A stretch of 64,000 nucleotides of DNA from Trichostrongylus colubriformis (GCA_963978905.1 OZ022258.1:46298591-46362590); one strand, 5' to 3'; positions 35,100-46,890 are shown, numbered from the stretch's first letter. Program-made: numbers and translations. Notes: a model not told the origin generated them from the letters alone.

Positions 35100-35720
35100 T
35101 TGCAAAAGAACGTTGCAAAAGTATTTTGAACTTTTATTGGCAAGCTTTCGGCGCTTAGCGCCTTTCTCAAGCCTGAAATGGTACAAATTAAAACCTATCG
35201 AGAGACTCTATTTCAGAGTCGCTCTGGTTTATTTGTACTAAACCGACTTACTGCTGCCACCGGGTTACTATCCTTACCCTTGGTGGGGTCCTTGGTAGTG
35301 GAGCAGAATTGGTCAACCCACCCTGACCTAACCCTTAAATAGCGTAGACGTGCTGTGACTGTGATAGTGTTTGGTATCACATTCATTCCACAGTGCATAA
35401 CACTGTAGTCATGTGATTAGTTCAAGAGAGTCACGCAGTTCGTCTCTGCCATTTATCTCTGGGGATAACCTTCTAATTTCCAGTGCCTCAAGGATTTTTC
35501 TTTCCACCGTATTTTCGATGGAGCGGTGCAGTACTCTAACGATAAGGTTAGGGGGCGCCTCGTAGGCATGTTTTTGTGTTCTATGTTTGGAGTAACTATT
35601 ATTTAAATATGATGTAGGGTTATGTAAGGCCCTGCGATGTTCGTCCAGCCGTTTGAAGAGTTGAGTCGTGTTATGTTGAAGTGGCCATATGCAATAAGAC
35701 ACATTAACCCGCTCGCCGTG
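35100..35720 (-). mobile_element. Penelope-like retroelement fragment with GIY-YIG-type tail
   Basis: The minus-strand frame ending at 35409 contains LFKRLDEHRRALHN and, further on, RSIENTVERKILEALEIRRL followed by SPEINGRDEL. This is the C-terminal part of the GIY-YIG-like endonuclease domain that follows reverse transcriptase in Penelope-like elements. No reverse transcriptase core is present, so it is a truncated copy. 3' of it (35213-35398 and about 35120-35180) are VDQFCSTTKDPTKG and an EKGAKRRKLANKS-like string, which fit the 3' end of such an element. Part of 35409-35846 upstream is unrelated sequence. Confidence 0.65.
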
Positions 35721-35864
35721 GGCGGCCGCGCGAAAATTCGACCAATCGCCCCCACCCGAGAAATCACGAAGACTACGGGCAGCGCAATTCACAGAAAGAG
35801 GCACGCCTTGTCCTTGAACAGGAGAGCCACATCCACTTGCCGTCACGTTCCAAGCTGCAGCAGA

Positions 35865-36040
35865 AAGCCGCGCTTAAACTTTGTGCCGACACAGCGTGGC
35901 TGCCTTCACAAGCAGCGAGGCAGACGGGCAGGGGGAGGTGCAGAGACCAAGCAGACAACGAGACAAGATGGCACCGGCGGAGAAGCAGAGACACGCAGCC
36001 ACGCCTTGCCGCCGGCACCGCAACGTATGAACGCGGCCTA
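35865..36040. repeat. Repeat family R1, complete copy
   Basis: Starts gcgcttaaactttgtgccga with cacagcgtggctgcc and ends, inverted, gcagccacgccttgccgccg then gcaccgcaacgtatgaacgc. About 175 bp. Confidence 0.8.
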
Positions 36041-36044
36041 AGGA

Positions 36045-39000
36045 GTAAGTTCGGAAGATTGTGAAATAGTTGGGGAATATGAAATTGGAGATGATCGTTA
36101 ATGCAGCGTGACTGGGAGGGCTACGGGATAGCGATAGAGACCTCATGACGCACTTTTCAGATCTCTGGGATCTCAGACAGATAATCTCTTCTGGGCAAGA
36201 ATGTTCGTTCACAGAAAATTAACTTCCCAGTTCTCATTTTCTTTTTACCTCTGGTGGTGCATTCAAGAATCGCGACATGGCTACCCAAGAACAGCATTTT
36301 TAATGTCGCGATTTTTACTGTTCTTCAACACTTCTCTCCCTTTTCTTTATTGACGCTACTGATCACCCTCATCCATATTCGACAACTTCTCAAATTACTT
36401 CTCCCGCTGATTTCATTAATACGATGATGCCTCTCAAAGAGTCGTTTCAGCGAGAAATGAAAGTGAAAGTTATGAATGTCAGGGTCTCTGTCTTGTGGGG
36501 AACCCAGTTCGTGATGTCTTGCCTTTCATCTTTATTATCTTGTACTGCATTTCGAAGAACTTGGGAGACCACGCAGAAAAGGCTTTGAAGGGTGAGTGCA
36601 TCACTTCTATCGTGTGTAAAACACGATTTTATCGAAAGAAATTGTTCCATCCATCTCAGAGCTCTTTCGTCGGCAGAGTCTAAACGCACACTGCTGGCTC
36701 AATATGCCCCTTCCACAAGCCTCTCATTTTGAATGTCCATCCTTCTTGAACTAAAGAGAAAACAGATGTTGCTTAGCTTTCGGTCCTTGAGCAGCTACAT
36801 ACATGAGCTGCCTCGTTGAATGGGTCCACCGAGAACAGTCCCTCTCGTCCCTATGCTGATGTGTGACGCTCAATTTGACCCGTTGGGTCGCGGCAGGGGT
36901 GCCAATTCACGGTTGCCACTCCTTACATATGGTCCATCGATCAATGAATGCTGCTGCTTGCCTCCGATGATTTGTATACGGTTCCATCTGTTACTGACAG
37001 TGCCTTTTGTCTTCTATGGGTTAAACACTCCTCTGTAACTAATTTTGATCAAAATCTCACCAAGTAACCGCCGATTTTCAGTTTCGCACAAGACTTTTTA
37101 AAGTTATTTCAAAAAATCGTTGAACTGATTAGATGATTTGTAGTTTCTAGTCAGTTTTTCGGTCCAGTTTGACCGAGAGTCACGAGGAAAAAACGAGGAA
37201 AAAATCGTTAAAATATTAAAAACCACCCAAAATTATACAAGCGAACGTATCACGCGGGATCGTGTAGGGATCTAATTTCGATGGCCTCTGGGTCCTGCTT
37301 TATTGGCACTGTAGTTTCAGTCCAGTGCCCCTTCTATCCTTCCAGTCACAGGGTAGCAATGTAAAATTTGTAAACTTGTGTGCACCTCGATATGAATAGA
37401 TGTACTGTTTTGGGTGCATTCATATAATAAATTGTGCATAATTATTGTGCCTTTTTACGTCCTCTTTTTTGCTGGAAAATTTGTTTTCGTGTGCTTCTAA
37501 GACTTATTCTCTCCTATCTTGCTACTTATTTCAGGCATTGAAATTGATTTGTTTGTTGAATCGAATTATTTGTTTAAAAGTTTTACCGTTTTCGTTGACT
37601 ATAAATTGTGGAATAAAAAAACCGCAATAATTATGCATCAACCTAATGCTCATATAACGGGAACAGTTTATTTCGACGGAACTTCTACACATCTGGTCAA
37701 ATTCACTGAGTAAAGATGGCATGGGCGATGAGTCGATCAGCGACTATTTGCTGTAATATGATCCTATCCCTCTTCCTGTACCATCTAATTACTCAGGAAA
37801 TTGTACTGTTTCGTGTTTTTAAATGTGCTGAACATGCATTCCGAAAGGGGCAAACCGTCCCCTGAAGCTACGTATGCGGAGGTTCAATTTCTTTGCCGAT
37901 TTTCAGTCTAACCAATGTCTCTGCGCCGATCAACGCGGAACGATCTACCCTGTCCCTCGTCTCCTCCCCGCGTCAAATAGCCCATTATTGTTTGCCTCTC
38001 TTCTCGCCTTTGAGAGGGCTGCGACTCAGCTATCGCGATCCATACAATTCATATATACAACAACCACTTATCTTTGCTGTTCTCCATCGTTCCCCGAAGA
38101 TTTCTCGAAGATCCCCTGTTTTCTGTATTTCACAAGCTCAGTCTCAAGAACACCTGTTCCATGCATTTCAGCTCCTCATCTAACTTTTGAGCTAAACAAA
38201 TTGTACCGGGATTCTATTACTGCATACCGCGTTTTCGAAATTCGTGTGGCTGCAGCTCAAGCGGTTTATGGTTACGTAATTTCGCTACCAGACGTCTTAC
38301 AGAAAACACAAAGGTTTTTATAAGTAGAAAGGGAGACAAAGTCAATTCTCAGTAGTGACTATTCAAAGATTTATTCGATTTTTTCTCTTTTTTAAACAGT
38401 AATCGTATTTTACCACGGTGGTAACACAAATTCATAGAATTGGCTTCTTCTAATGATCTGGGGTTGGCAGATGGCCGTTGTAGATGTTTGCGTTCCTCTA
38501 GCTAGCTTAAATATAAAATTGCATTAGAAGCTGCATCAAATGTCCCACTGAATGGCCCATTTGGCTCTCGTAGACCCTACAATTCGATTATTTTTGTGTA
38601 AATTCATTTCACGACCTGGGAGGTTTCCATCTCAAGATGCCCGCGTGAGGTGGAATGACCTTTCTAGAGTTTTCTGAACTCTCCTGCTCAAAATTTCTAT
38701 TCCTTACCATTTATTGTTTCGGTAATAGAGACAATGTCATCATCTCCTGCCCTTGCGTTCATACTTTTCTCAACTCTTTTTATTACATTTTTGTTCTGGT
38801 TGATCGAAGGGGTCAAAAAGGAGGGGGTGGGACATGGTAAGGCTTTGATGGAAATTTAAGGTGATACGTCTTTCCCTTTTCCAACCCAAAGTACTGCCCT
38901 CTTCTCGGTAAGGGTTTTTTACCTCATGCTTTACTTTGTGAGGAAGCACACGGCTGATACAGTGCAGATGCATCACAGATGTCGTGTAGCCATTGATTCA

Positions 39001-40425
39001 AATCGAATTTAGATCCAATAATTCCCCATTATTTTATACGTGCTTGGCAGAGAAAGTCCACCAATTTATTCGAAATTCTGTCTGCATTCATGGAATTATT
39101 TTGCAACAAAGTGAAAAGAAAAAGCTTTTGTGACGGAACAAAGTATGTATGTATTTTTTTCACATACCACTGTAGTTCGGAAGGTTCTGGATAAGAGCAA
39201 ATAATCGTTTAACCGAACGGAATGGATTATTCAGCTGCGTTTCAATTCTGACTCAGCCGATATTCCTCAGCAGTGAGTTATGCCAATCTTAATGCGTCGA
39301 TTTGATTGAATCCATTTCTCTCAGCCAGTGCGGACCCGTCTTTTGTCTTCAGTGTTCATTCCAACGACAATAACCAGTTAGTCATCAAATATTTGCGTAG
39401 AGAATTTCACTGATCCTTCTGAGTTTTCTTTGATGCGTGCTTTTAGACTGAAGGAGTATTGAAGTTTGTACTGTAATACGAACCCACGTTGGTTGTTCAT
39501 GTTTGAGTAAGGTCTCGCCGTATTTTTTGCATGGTGAGGATCACACTCATGGCGCTTTAGTCAAGAGTTCCGAGTGATGGGTGCCATGCGGTTTGGCTGC
39601 CATAACTTTTGTAATATTCGTTTATATAGTTCCGTAACAGGGATACTTCGCTTTGTAATGAGAAATCGTTTTCCTTGGAGGGGTTTCATACTAAGGAAGT
39701 GTCTTGCCGTCTATATCAAGCTTATTCCCACTCATGTTTCATCAGTTTATTCCCGATCTTTCCCGTTTTCTATTAGGAGTATGGTGGATGACGTCCAGTT
39801 TAGGCTTGGCAGTTTCGCCCTTTAAAAGGTGTCCGGGTTCGTCAAACTGCCATTTTCGAAAGTAACAGTACAAAAAGAACAAAAAAACCTCATAGATAGG
39901 TTTTCCGGGCCTCCTCTCAGGGAAGCAGCTAACTTTGTTCCTCATGAGATGGTTTAACCCAGAACATAATGGTATACATATAATATTATAGAATTTTATC
40001 ATTCTTTACGTTTAGGCGGCATCCGTTCATTGCTCTCTTTCTATTTGCTCTTGTGAGATTTGTTTCTTTCGATCGTTTGGTGGTGTTATTTTCCCATGGG
40101 ATTTTCTATGCATGACTTTTCTAAATTTTGGAATGTGCACTTTATTTCATTTGTATTCCATCTTTTCAATTTTTTCCCAATCAGCCACGTTTTTGGCATC
40201 ATTCAAATATCAAGATGTAATAATACCATTCATTGACATATTCTCTTGAGTTGCTTTCATACTTCGCGGTGTTGCCGGCAGAGACGAAGTGTATGAAGGC
40301 GACCATTGAGAGGGTAATCCTCGGTTACTAATGGCTTCACGGTGCCCTTCTCTAATGTATCACACGCTACAAAGGAAATTATCAATTAAAAGCACTGCGG
40401 CGAAGGCGCTGAAGCCGAAGGAATG
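36045..40425. other. 4.4 kb without a firm gene; two orphan exon-like frames
   Basis: Minus 36512-36679 (after TTTAG, in phase through LDSADERALRWMEQFL) and plus 37535-37713 (after TTTCAG, ending in TAA with VYFDGTSTHLVKFTE) look like single exons but have no partners or family match. Elsewhere only A/T-rich sequence and short inverted strings (for example atcgcgacatggct / gtcgcgat at 36270-36315) are visible. Confidence 0.4.
37535..37713 (+). CDS. Possible orphan terminal exon, unknown product
   Basis: A good acceptor (TTATTTCAG) is followed by 59 codons in phase 1 and TAA. The composition is balanced (IEIDLFVESNYLFKSFTVFV, then TGTVYFDGTSTHLV), more protein-like than its surroundings. No upstream exon was found and no family is recognised; it may be a pseudogene piece. 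Confidence 0.25.
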
Positions 40426-40430
40426 TTAAC

Positions 40431-40640
40431 CTAAAGAATTGATGTCAGGATTATCCAGAGTCGATCCTCGAAATGCTGAGCTTCTATAACTTCTCTTAGG
40501 ATACTCATTTCAACCGCATTTCGAATGTAGGCATAGTTCTCTGTTCCTAGATAATCTGTGACGATGGAATGTGGCACAATGCCATGATCGGTCGTCAAGA
40601 TAATCGTAGAAAGATCATATACAGGAGATGGTAGTAAAGG
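40431..40640 (-). CDS. Possible orphan terminal exon, unknown product
   Basis: After an acceptor (CTGTTTGAAG) 69 codons run in phase 0 to TAG: SPVYDLSTIILTTDHGIVPH, then SIVTDYLGTENYAYIR, then VEMSILREVIEAQHFEDRLW. The composition looks coding. No upstream exon could be attached and the family is not recognised. Upstream on this strand is repeat R4, so it may be a stranded gene fragment. Confidence 0.35.
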   Translation of the reverse strand, partial: PLLPSPVYDLSTIILTTDHGIVPHSIVTDYLGTENYAYIRNAVEMSILREVIEAQHFEDRLWIILTSIL

Positions 40641-40689
40641 CTTCAAACAGAAATAAAAATTGCAAAGATAACAAAACCTCAAAATTTTT

Positions 40690-41420
40690 CATTTTGTGTT
40701 ACATACGATCGTTCGCGAAAGGGGACGGGAAGGAGGGAAAAACACACCGGCGATGAATGTGAGTGATGTCATAAACTGCTGATTTTTGCCGCAGCGCGCG
40801 AAGCGAAAGTTGTTACAACCGAAAGCTATCACGGTATACCGAGATTCGACGATTCCTCGACAGAGGGTCGTATCTGCCCAGATAGGTGGGTGCGGGGTTG
40901 TACCTAAGCAAGGGCAACGACAAGCACTGAAATCCAAACTTTCAATAAGCAAATGAGAAGCAAAGGGTATTTCAACGCAGATCCGTGTGTCAAAGTGTAG
41001 AATAAATATCCCTCTTGAAGCGCTCCTCCCTGTGGTTTTGTATTCCAAAAAATACATGTGCTATTAATATGCTTTACTATGCTTGCTTGCCTCCAAATTA
41101 TTTTGAATTGAACAGTGGTGATTATTCGGAAATGGCTCATTCAAATTGCATTGTATTGATCACTTTTCTGATTACATTCCGTAGGAGCCGGCGGTTTGCT
41201 CTCGTTGATGTGTACGGGATGCAAAAAAAAATATCTTCTTCTTCAGGAAAGGATATACTATATCAATAAAACTTATTGCGACTATGCACTCCGGCAACAG
41301 TCATTGTAGAGGTCAGAAAAGGGAGTCGTATTTGGTCGTCTTAGAGAGGGAGGGGAGGGGGTCGAACTGAGGCAGTTATGTTCCTCGACACCTGGGAGTG
41401 CCCTGGTTACAAGTATGCTA
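40690..41420. repeat. Interspersed repeat R4, copy 2
   Basis: Same order of strings as at 23690-24310 (aatccaaactttcaataagc, gagaagcaaagggtatttc, attgtagaggtcagaaaag, acacctgggagtgccc). Here about 260 bp of other sequence (roughly 41010-41270) separates the two halves. Runs up to the tRNA-like segment below. Confidence 0.7.
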
Positions 41421-41439
41421 ATTTTTGGGCAAAAGCTCA

Positions 41440-41515
41440 AGTATCAAATAGGATTCGAGCCCGCAGTCCATGCTTTCCGGGCATCTTTGCTAACAATTAC
41501 ACTACCGAAACTTCT
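41440..41515 (-). repeat. tRNA-derived SINE head (pseudo-tRNA)
   Basis: On the minus strand a box-A-like GTAGTGTAATTGTTAGCAAA is followed about 40 nt later by a box-B-like GGGCTCGAATCC. The acceptor stem does not pair, so this is not a functional tRNA. The adjoining R4 repeat suggests a tRNA-derived short interspersed element. Confidence 0.5.
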
Positions 41516-41639
41516 TTTACCTTAACACAGCTTTCCAGAGCAACATGTACTATAGCGTATCAGCTTTTCTTCAGTGTCTCGGTATATTGCATCTTCACTG
41601 TCTGTTGTAATGTAGCCCTTTACTGTTCCGATTTTGCAG

Positions 41640-42408
41640 ATGTTGGTCACGTTACTGATTTTCGGACTTTTCCTGCCAGCAGCATCACCATCAATGTGCT
41701 ACCAGTGCACTTCGGAACTTGCTTTGATTGTGAGTTTTGAAGGTGATTTGTTGAGGATCTAATGACGTGATTGTTTCGTGCTGTTTTGCAGAACTGGTCC
41801 CGCTACGGTCTTCCACCGACACATGGTGATTCAATGATGGCCGATGATGCATGTCTGGATGAAAGTAGCCCGTTGGGACATGTACCTTGTAGTGCACCAT
41901 GTATGACCATCAACATTACAGCTGTGGGTGGGAAACATAATGGAAAAGTTATCGGTAAGCAGCAATGTAGTTCTCTGTTCTGCTCGTTTCATCGATAACA
42001 TAATTTCATTTTTTGTTATTAATTTATTGAAGCGTTTTCTTCCTAGGAGTGGTCCGTGACTGTCAGACGTACTTTCGAAATCCAAAATCGTTGCCTGAGG
42101 GCACTGATCGTATATGCCGACACAGTGTTCGCGACACAGTCCGGAATCATCGGTAATTAGAAGCTCTCATAAATACTTTTTTGCAGTCTGTGCTTACTTG
42201 TTGGGGTTTCCAGTTTACTGATACTGTTTCCAGCATAAATGTGACATTTTGCTACTGCAAAGGATATCTTTGCAATGGAAAGACGGAGCAGGTGCAGCTT
42301 CGACGACTTGCTCAACGGCGATACCCGAGATTGCCAGACGATTCCAGGACGAGTCGACCAATACCATTAGGGTTTGCCATGCTAGCGATCAGTTGGCTTG
42401 TTGGCTAA
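41640..42408 (+). CDS. Ly-6 / three-finger domain protein, probably GPI-anchored
   Basis: Such proteins sit on the outer membrane face and modulate receptors or neuronal signalling; ODR-2/HOT proteins are nematode members. Four exons, 41640-41729, 41792-41954, 42047-42152 and 42234-42408 (TAA), encode 177 aa. MLVTLLIFGLFLPAASPS is a signal pe­ptide. The mature part starts MCYQC and has ten cysteines, including CSAPC, the FCYC pair and a closing LCNG (the CN signature of the fold). NIT and NVT are possible glycosylation sites. The C-terminus is hydrophobic (PLGFAMLAISWLVG), as expected for GPI addition. A 3' splice site (ATTTTGCAG) directly precedes the ATG, so trans-splicing is likely. Assignment to a specific ODR-2/HOT member is not possible by eye. 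Confidence 0.85.
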
Positions 42409-42487
42409 GAAATTTCGTGTAAGCCTCTCCGATAGGTACAAAGTGACATCTTTTGGAAAACGAAGCGCAAACTGTCATAATCCTCTA

Positions 42488-42628
42488 GGATACCTTTATA
42501 CTCTGCAGTAGTGCCGGCGACAGGGCGTAGCTACGTTGAAAAGCATGAGGCACGGTAGTACGGGTAGAGACGCAGACAGGACGCAGCCACGCCTTGCCGC
42601 CGACACCTAAGATTGTGAAGGCGGCCTT
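42488..42628. repeat. Repeat family R1, complete copy
   Basis: tttatactctgcagtagtgc with cggcgacagggcgtagctac at the left; inverted cgcagccacgccttgccgcc and gacacctaagattgtgaagg at the right. Directly downstream of the Ly-6 gene. Confidence 0.75.
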
Positions 42629-42629
42629 A

Positions 42630-44159
42630 TTGATATAGTGTCGCTTTGTCGTATTGATATAGTGGGTTCTATGCGTCCTGATGTGGGGGGTGTGGCACAA
42701 AAGGAGCCGGTGCGGCGCTGCCGACGGGTGATTCTCGTTTTCATTCCTCTCCGCGCACATTTGTTTTCGCAACACCCCATAAGTTTCTCGTGCACTGCAT
42801 CCGGCGCATGACTGATACTACTGCGACTATGGTAGGGTCACCGCAGTAGCGTATGGATTTCGCAAAGAAATTTCGAGAAATATTCAACATCTTAGTTCCA
42901 AGGCGTCACCTGGAGTGTTTTTCCTTCTCACTGATCACTGAGGACCTACCAAATGTGAGCTTTATCCTCTTATTTGTTCGTAACTTGCATGGCTGCCACA
43001 CGACACAGCAGGGGACACCGCTTTAATTCTTGAAAAACTTCAACAGTTTTCAAGTGACTGGAGCTCAAAAATCATCGCGCGGTCCGTTGTGCTGCTTCAC
43101 CTCTTCGGCTTTCGCCAGTATCGCCGCCCTTTAATTAGAACCACATCCACTCCGGAGGTATATGTGCGATCTGCACCGCACTGTGCTATGTTTTCATTGA
43201 CGTTTTGATCTAAAATATGGTTAGAAATTCAACGCTTAAGATTTACGGTTAGTTTTGTTGCTCCCTCGTTAACTCGTTGTTCGCTGACCTCAGATTTGCC
43301 GTCTATATAGTTGTGTCTCCAGTTCGCTCACTTTTATTCAGCTCGCTTTCTGAAGGATTGAAGAGGAGCTATGTTAACTTATGCTCTCTTGCCGGTGATG
43401 TTTTCTACGAATCGATTCTCTTATTATTTTGTATCTGTTTTATTTAGCAAGATTTGTTGGCAAAATTAAAAATGGATAGTATATAAAATGAATTGTTCTG
43501 AACTTCTGGATGTTTCAGAACTGTTCTGACGGGTTTCATTCGCAAGTGAAATAGTAATTGGAAGCGGTAATGCGAAACGTGGAGGTGGTTCACGTACTTG
43601 ATGGGTCGATTATTGGTTTACATAGACATTTCATGATCGGATTCTAAAGATCAAAAGCATTGCTAAGGATAAAATACAAGCCGGAAAGTCGTACTCTATG
43701 TGAACGACTACTCCACTCCGGAAGAGATTGCCTGTAGCGAAACTCCCATTGAAAAAGCACGCATTGGGGTTTTATCGCTGCCAGCCATGATTCCTCGCAT
43801 ACGCACGGCGAGTTGCTGCAAGAACGATGCAATATATTCGGAGCTTGCTAAAACAGACCCCTCACGTCTTCATCTACCCCCAACGGCTAGTGATGCAGAT
43901 GAGGCGAAAGGGAAGGAGTGAGATGACGGGTTCTTCGGCTCCTGCTTCTCGGATTTCCGACCGTTTTATTCCGTTCTTTCTCTGCTATCATACTACTAAT
44001 CATCTCAGCTTTCGAATTCCACATTTATTCTAGAATCTGCCAAAACTATCTCAAAGGGTGTGTTCAAGACGGTGCACGACATAGTATCAGCGAGTCACTG
44101 AAGCGTAGGGCCAGTGTCCGTTTCGTTCACAGTTTATGAAAATCGGTGGAATGGGATGT
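42630..44159. other. No gene recognised
   Basis: The stretch 43855-43920 (catctaccccc..ggctagtgatgcagatgagg, gaaagggaagg) resembles 24305-24355, the end of an R4 copy. Otherwise unique-looking sequence without recognisable exons. Confidence 0.4.
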
Positions 44160-44293
44160 ACAGTCCATTTTGGGGCGCTTGATAGGCGTGGCTTACGAAC
44201 TTGGGTGAGAGTGTATCGAATCTCTCACCCTGCCACACACTCTCACTCTCGCCACACAGGCCACGCCCTATCTAGCGCTATGAAATGGACTCC
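44160..44293. mobile_element. MITE family R3, copy 2
   Basis: Left end acagtccattttggggcgct with tgataggcgtgg; right end, inverted, ccacgccctatctagcgcta with tgaaatggact. The inner pair gggtgagagtg / ctctcaccc is as in copy 1 at 22008-22173. Confidence 0.88.
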
Positions 44294-44294
44294 A

Positions 44295-45110
44295 GGTGGA
44301 GTTAACTGACCCCGCGGTTTAACGGTAAAGGTGCTGTATTGTACGTCATTTCAAAAGATGATTCATCCGTTGCAAAATATATTCAGACACATATATGAAC
44401 TTCCTCACAAATTTTAGAAATAGATAGCACACGAGGCAGTAAGCACTTCTCAGACAGTTACAATAAGTTTAATTCGACAAAAGTATGTGGGGGAGATAGG
44501 CTTCTACCAAACCCCCAGCATCTGTGACTCTTGTGACCACACTTCCCCTGAGTAAACTCTGCCTTCGATTTTTGCGTACTGGATTGCAGAGCTCTTGCGT
44601 GAAATTGGTTTCGTGAGCTCTATCAAGGATCTCAAAGAGCATGAAATTGGATGAGACAGCGTAGAGAAAGTAGAAACATTCCGTAGTGTGATACAGCGCA
44701 GTGCATTATGTGTGTAATAATAGAAATTAAGGTTGTTTCACTTTCGGGGTTACTGTAACAGAGATGCATTTGTCTGCACTGCGTACAATCAAGAGTGGTT
44801 GAATACGAGTGAAATAAACTCACAAAGAGCATGGCTCCACGTGTCAGAGTAAGTTCTTATAAACAAATACAAATTATTTTGAAGATAAGTGCAAATGGTT
44901 TCTATTTCGCTACAGCAAGACTAATAAATGATCTGATCAGTTGATCATTGTAGAGAACATCACTGTATGCGGGCAGAGGTGAGACGCTGCCAGATTCTGA
45001 AAATTCTGAAAAGAAAAGAAATTCATAGAACTGTTTGTTGTAGGATATTCCTCCGAGTGTGCGACAGCTCACTCAAAATGGGTCCGGTCTAAAAACAAGG
45101 GGGCGGCTAC
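44295..45110. other. No gene recognised
   Basis: A/T-rich unique sequence between two MITEs; no exon with family resemblance. Confidence 0.4.
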
Positions 45111-45113
45111 GCC

Positions 45114-45548
45114 CTTAAAGGAATCGTCCACGGAAAATGCGTTTTTGTGTTACCCATACGTTTATGTTGTATTTGCCTAATGTGGGCCTCATGCAAAATT
45201 TCACGCGAAAAAATGCGAATCTGGCTGAGATACAGCACCACAAAGTGCGGTCCCAGTGGGCGGGGCCTAAGAGTAAAAGCCTCGTCCCATGGTCCGCCGC
45301 CGTTGGGAACGGAGAGTGGGACTGTTTACGAAACTTCCTGCTCCTACAATGCGTCTCCGACCACGGCGGACGACGGAACGAGGCTTTTCTCTTAGGCCCC
45401 GCCCACTGGGACCGCACTTTGTGGTGCTGTATCTCAGCCAGATTCGCATTTTTTCGCGTGAAATTTTGCATGAGGCCCACATTAGGCAAATACAACATAA
45501 ACGTATGGGTAACACAAAAACGCATTTTCCGTGGACGATTCCTTTAAG
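45114..45548. mobile_element. Palindromic MITE, family M1, best-preserved copy
   Basis: The arms 45114-45276 and 45386-45548 are almost perfect inverted copies about 163 bp long, starting CTTAAAGGAATCGTCCACGG. As a result the two strands encode nearly identical 136-codon frames. The centre is also near-palindromic (cgtcccatggtccgccgccg / accacggcggacgacggaac). High arm identity suggests recent activity. It has no coding capacity of its own and the mobilising transposase family is unknown. Confidence 0.92.
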
Positions 45549-45549
45549 C

Positions 45550-46035
45550 GGCGTAGTCAGGCGAGGATGTCATGCCGTGCACTTCATAAAGACTTGTTTC
45601 GAATGCACACTACGTAGAGAATGGGGTTAGAAAGGCTCACGTCGCGCGCCGTCATGCCATTCGCGTGCAGCGGTTGTGCGTTCGAGGGTTCTGATGAACC
45701 GATTATCGATCTTCTTTCGATGATGGCAAAATAAATGATATCATAAGCTTCCATTTGGTTCTAGCTTATCATATCTTTTTTCTATGTGACTTTTGAAGTC
45801 TATGTACTGTCTCGGCAATTACCAGGAAGTGTAAAGCCGCTGTGTATTGAAAACCGTGAATGAATTGTACAATCCTCTATTTGCATGCTGTAATTCAGAA
45901 TTTGTGGTCACGTCAGATATGTAAGGAACCTTAATGGATAGCCTGCGTGGGCGGCAGGACACTCGAGTCGGGTCAGGTGGTGTGGTGGATACGTCTGTGA
46001 CGGAGATCAGGGTATTTGGCGATGTTCTTCCCAAA
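45550..46035. other. No gene recognised
   Basis: Flank between the M1 element and the membrane-protein gene; would contain the 3' end of the latter's transcript. No polyadenylation signal stands out. Confidence 0.35.
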
Positions 46036-46038
46036 AAA

Positions 46039-46552
46039 TTAAAAATGAAGCAACTTCCTCAACTTTTGATTTGGAAAGGTGTGGCCTGAATGCACGTAAA
46101 AATAATGCTTTTTAGAAAATGAAATGGAATTAGAATTAGGAAATTCCAGGAAGTGGACTACTGTGGAAAGAATTACTTGAAGATTATTTGCCGTATAAAA
46201 AAATTTGAAAAAAATAGCAAACACACACCTGGTGGATCTTCTATAGGCTTGTAGAGAAGTTGAGGGAATGAGTACAGGATCAATGCTGCAAAAAATAAGG
46301 AATGAAAACTTATTCAGAAGTTTATGTGTCCCAAGTAAATACCTGCAGAGTCCCAGTCGTAAAACGCTTCGGGTCCAACAGTAAAAAGGCGCTCGCCATA
46401 ATTTCCACCGTTGCGGTACATGACTGCAAGGTGAATAGAATAGACGATTAGGATTACTAAGCCGGGTTGCAGAAGCAGAAGAAGGATAATAGCAGGGCTC
46501 GAGAAGACATCACGTAAATAATGAAATGGCTTTGCCTCCAAGATTTCGCTGA
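46039..46552 (-). CDS. 3' part of a small membrane protein, family unknown
   Basis: Three phase-consistent exons, about 46343-46552, 46229-46285 and 46039-46085 (TAA). The first carries FHYLRDVFSSP, then a clear transmembrane segment (AIILLLLLQPGLVILIVYSI), then NYGERLFTVGPEAFYDWDSA. The second continues ALILYSFPQLLYKPIEDPP and the third ends NQKLRKLLHF. No in-frame ATG precedes the first exon before a stop, so the start lies in an exon further upstream (higher coordinates) that I did not find. The acceptor could be at 46552 or 46548. A TATAAAAG string nearby is probably incidental. Confidence 0.6.
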
Positions 46553-46769
46553 CTGAGCATGCCACAAAGCGCTTTTATAGGGATAATGACGCACGTGGCT
46601 GATAGACGAAAAAGCGTGATGGATCTCAGCATAAGATGGCAAAAGCTTGTAATAGACATCGCTAAAGTATTTGTGCCCTGTTAGGATAATCACTCATCGT
46701 GACGGTGTACTTGCAGAAGATACATAGGCCTACGTGAATGCTATGGCAATGTTGTTGGAGAGAGGGCAC

Positions 46770-46890
46770 TTCATCGGCACGATAGGAGCAGAGACGACGC
46801 CAACAACGAGACAGGATGGCACAGGTGGAAACGCAGAGACACGCAGCCACGCCCTCTCGCGGGCAGCGCAAAGTATGAACGCCGTCGTCA
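46770..46890. repeat. Repeat family R1, partial copy
   Basis: The right end is clear: cagagacacgcagccacgcc with ctctcgcgggcagcgcaaag and tatgaacgccg. The left end is eroded. Confidence 0.65.

Noticed and set aside
45115..45547. Two 136-codon frames on opposite strands with nearly identical products
   Set aside because: Direct consequence of the near-perfect inverted repeat of the M1 element; not genes.
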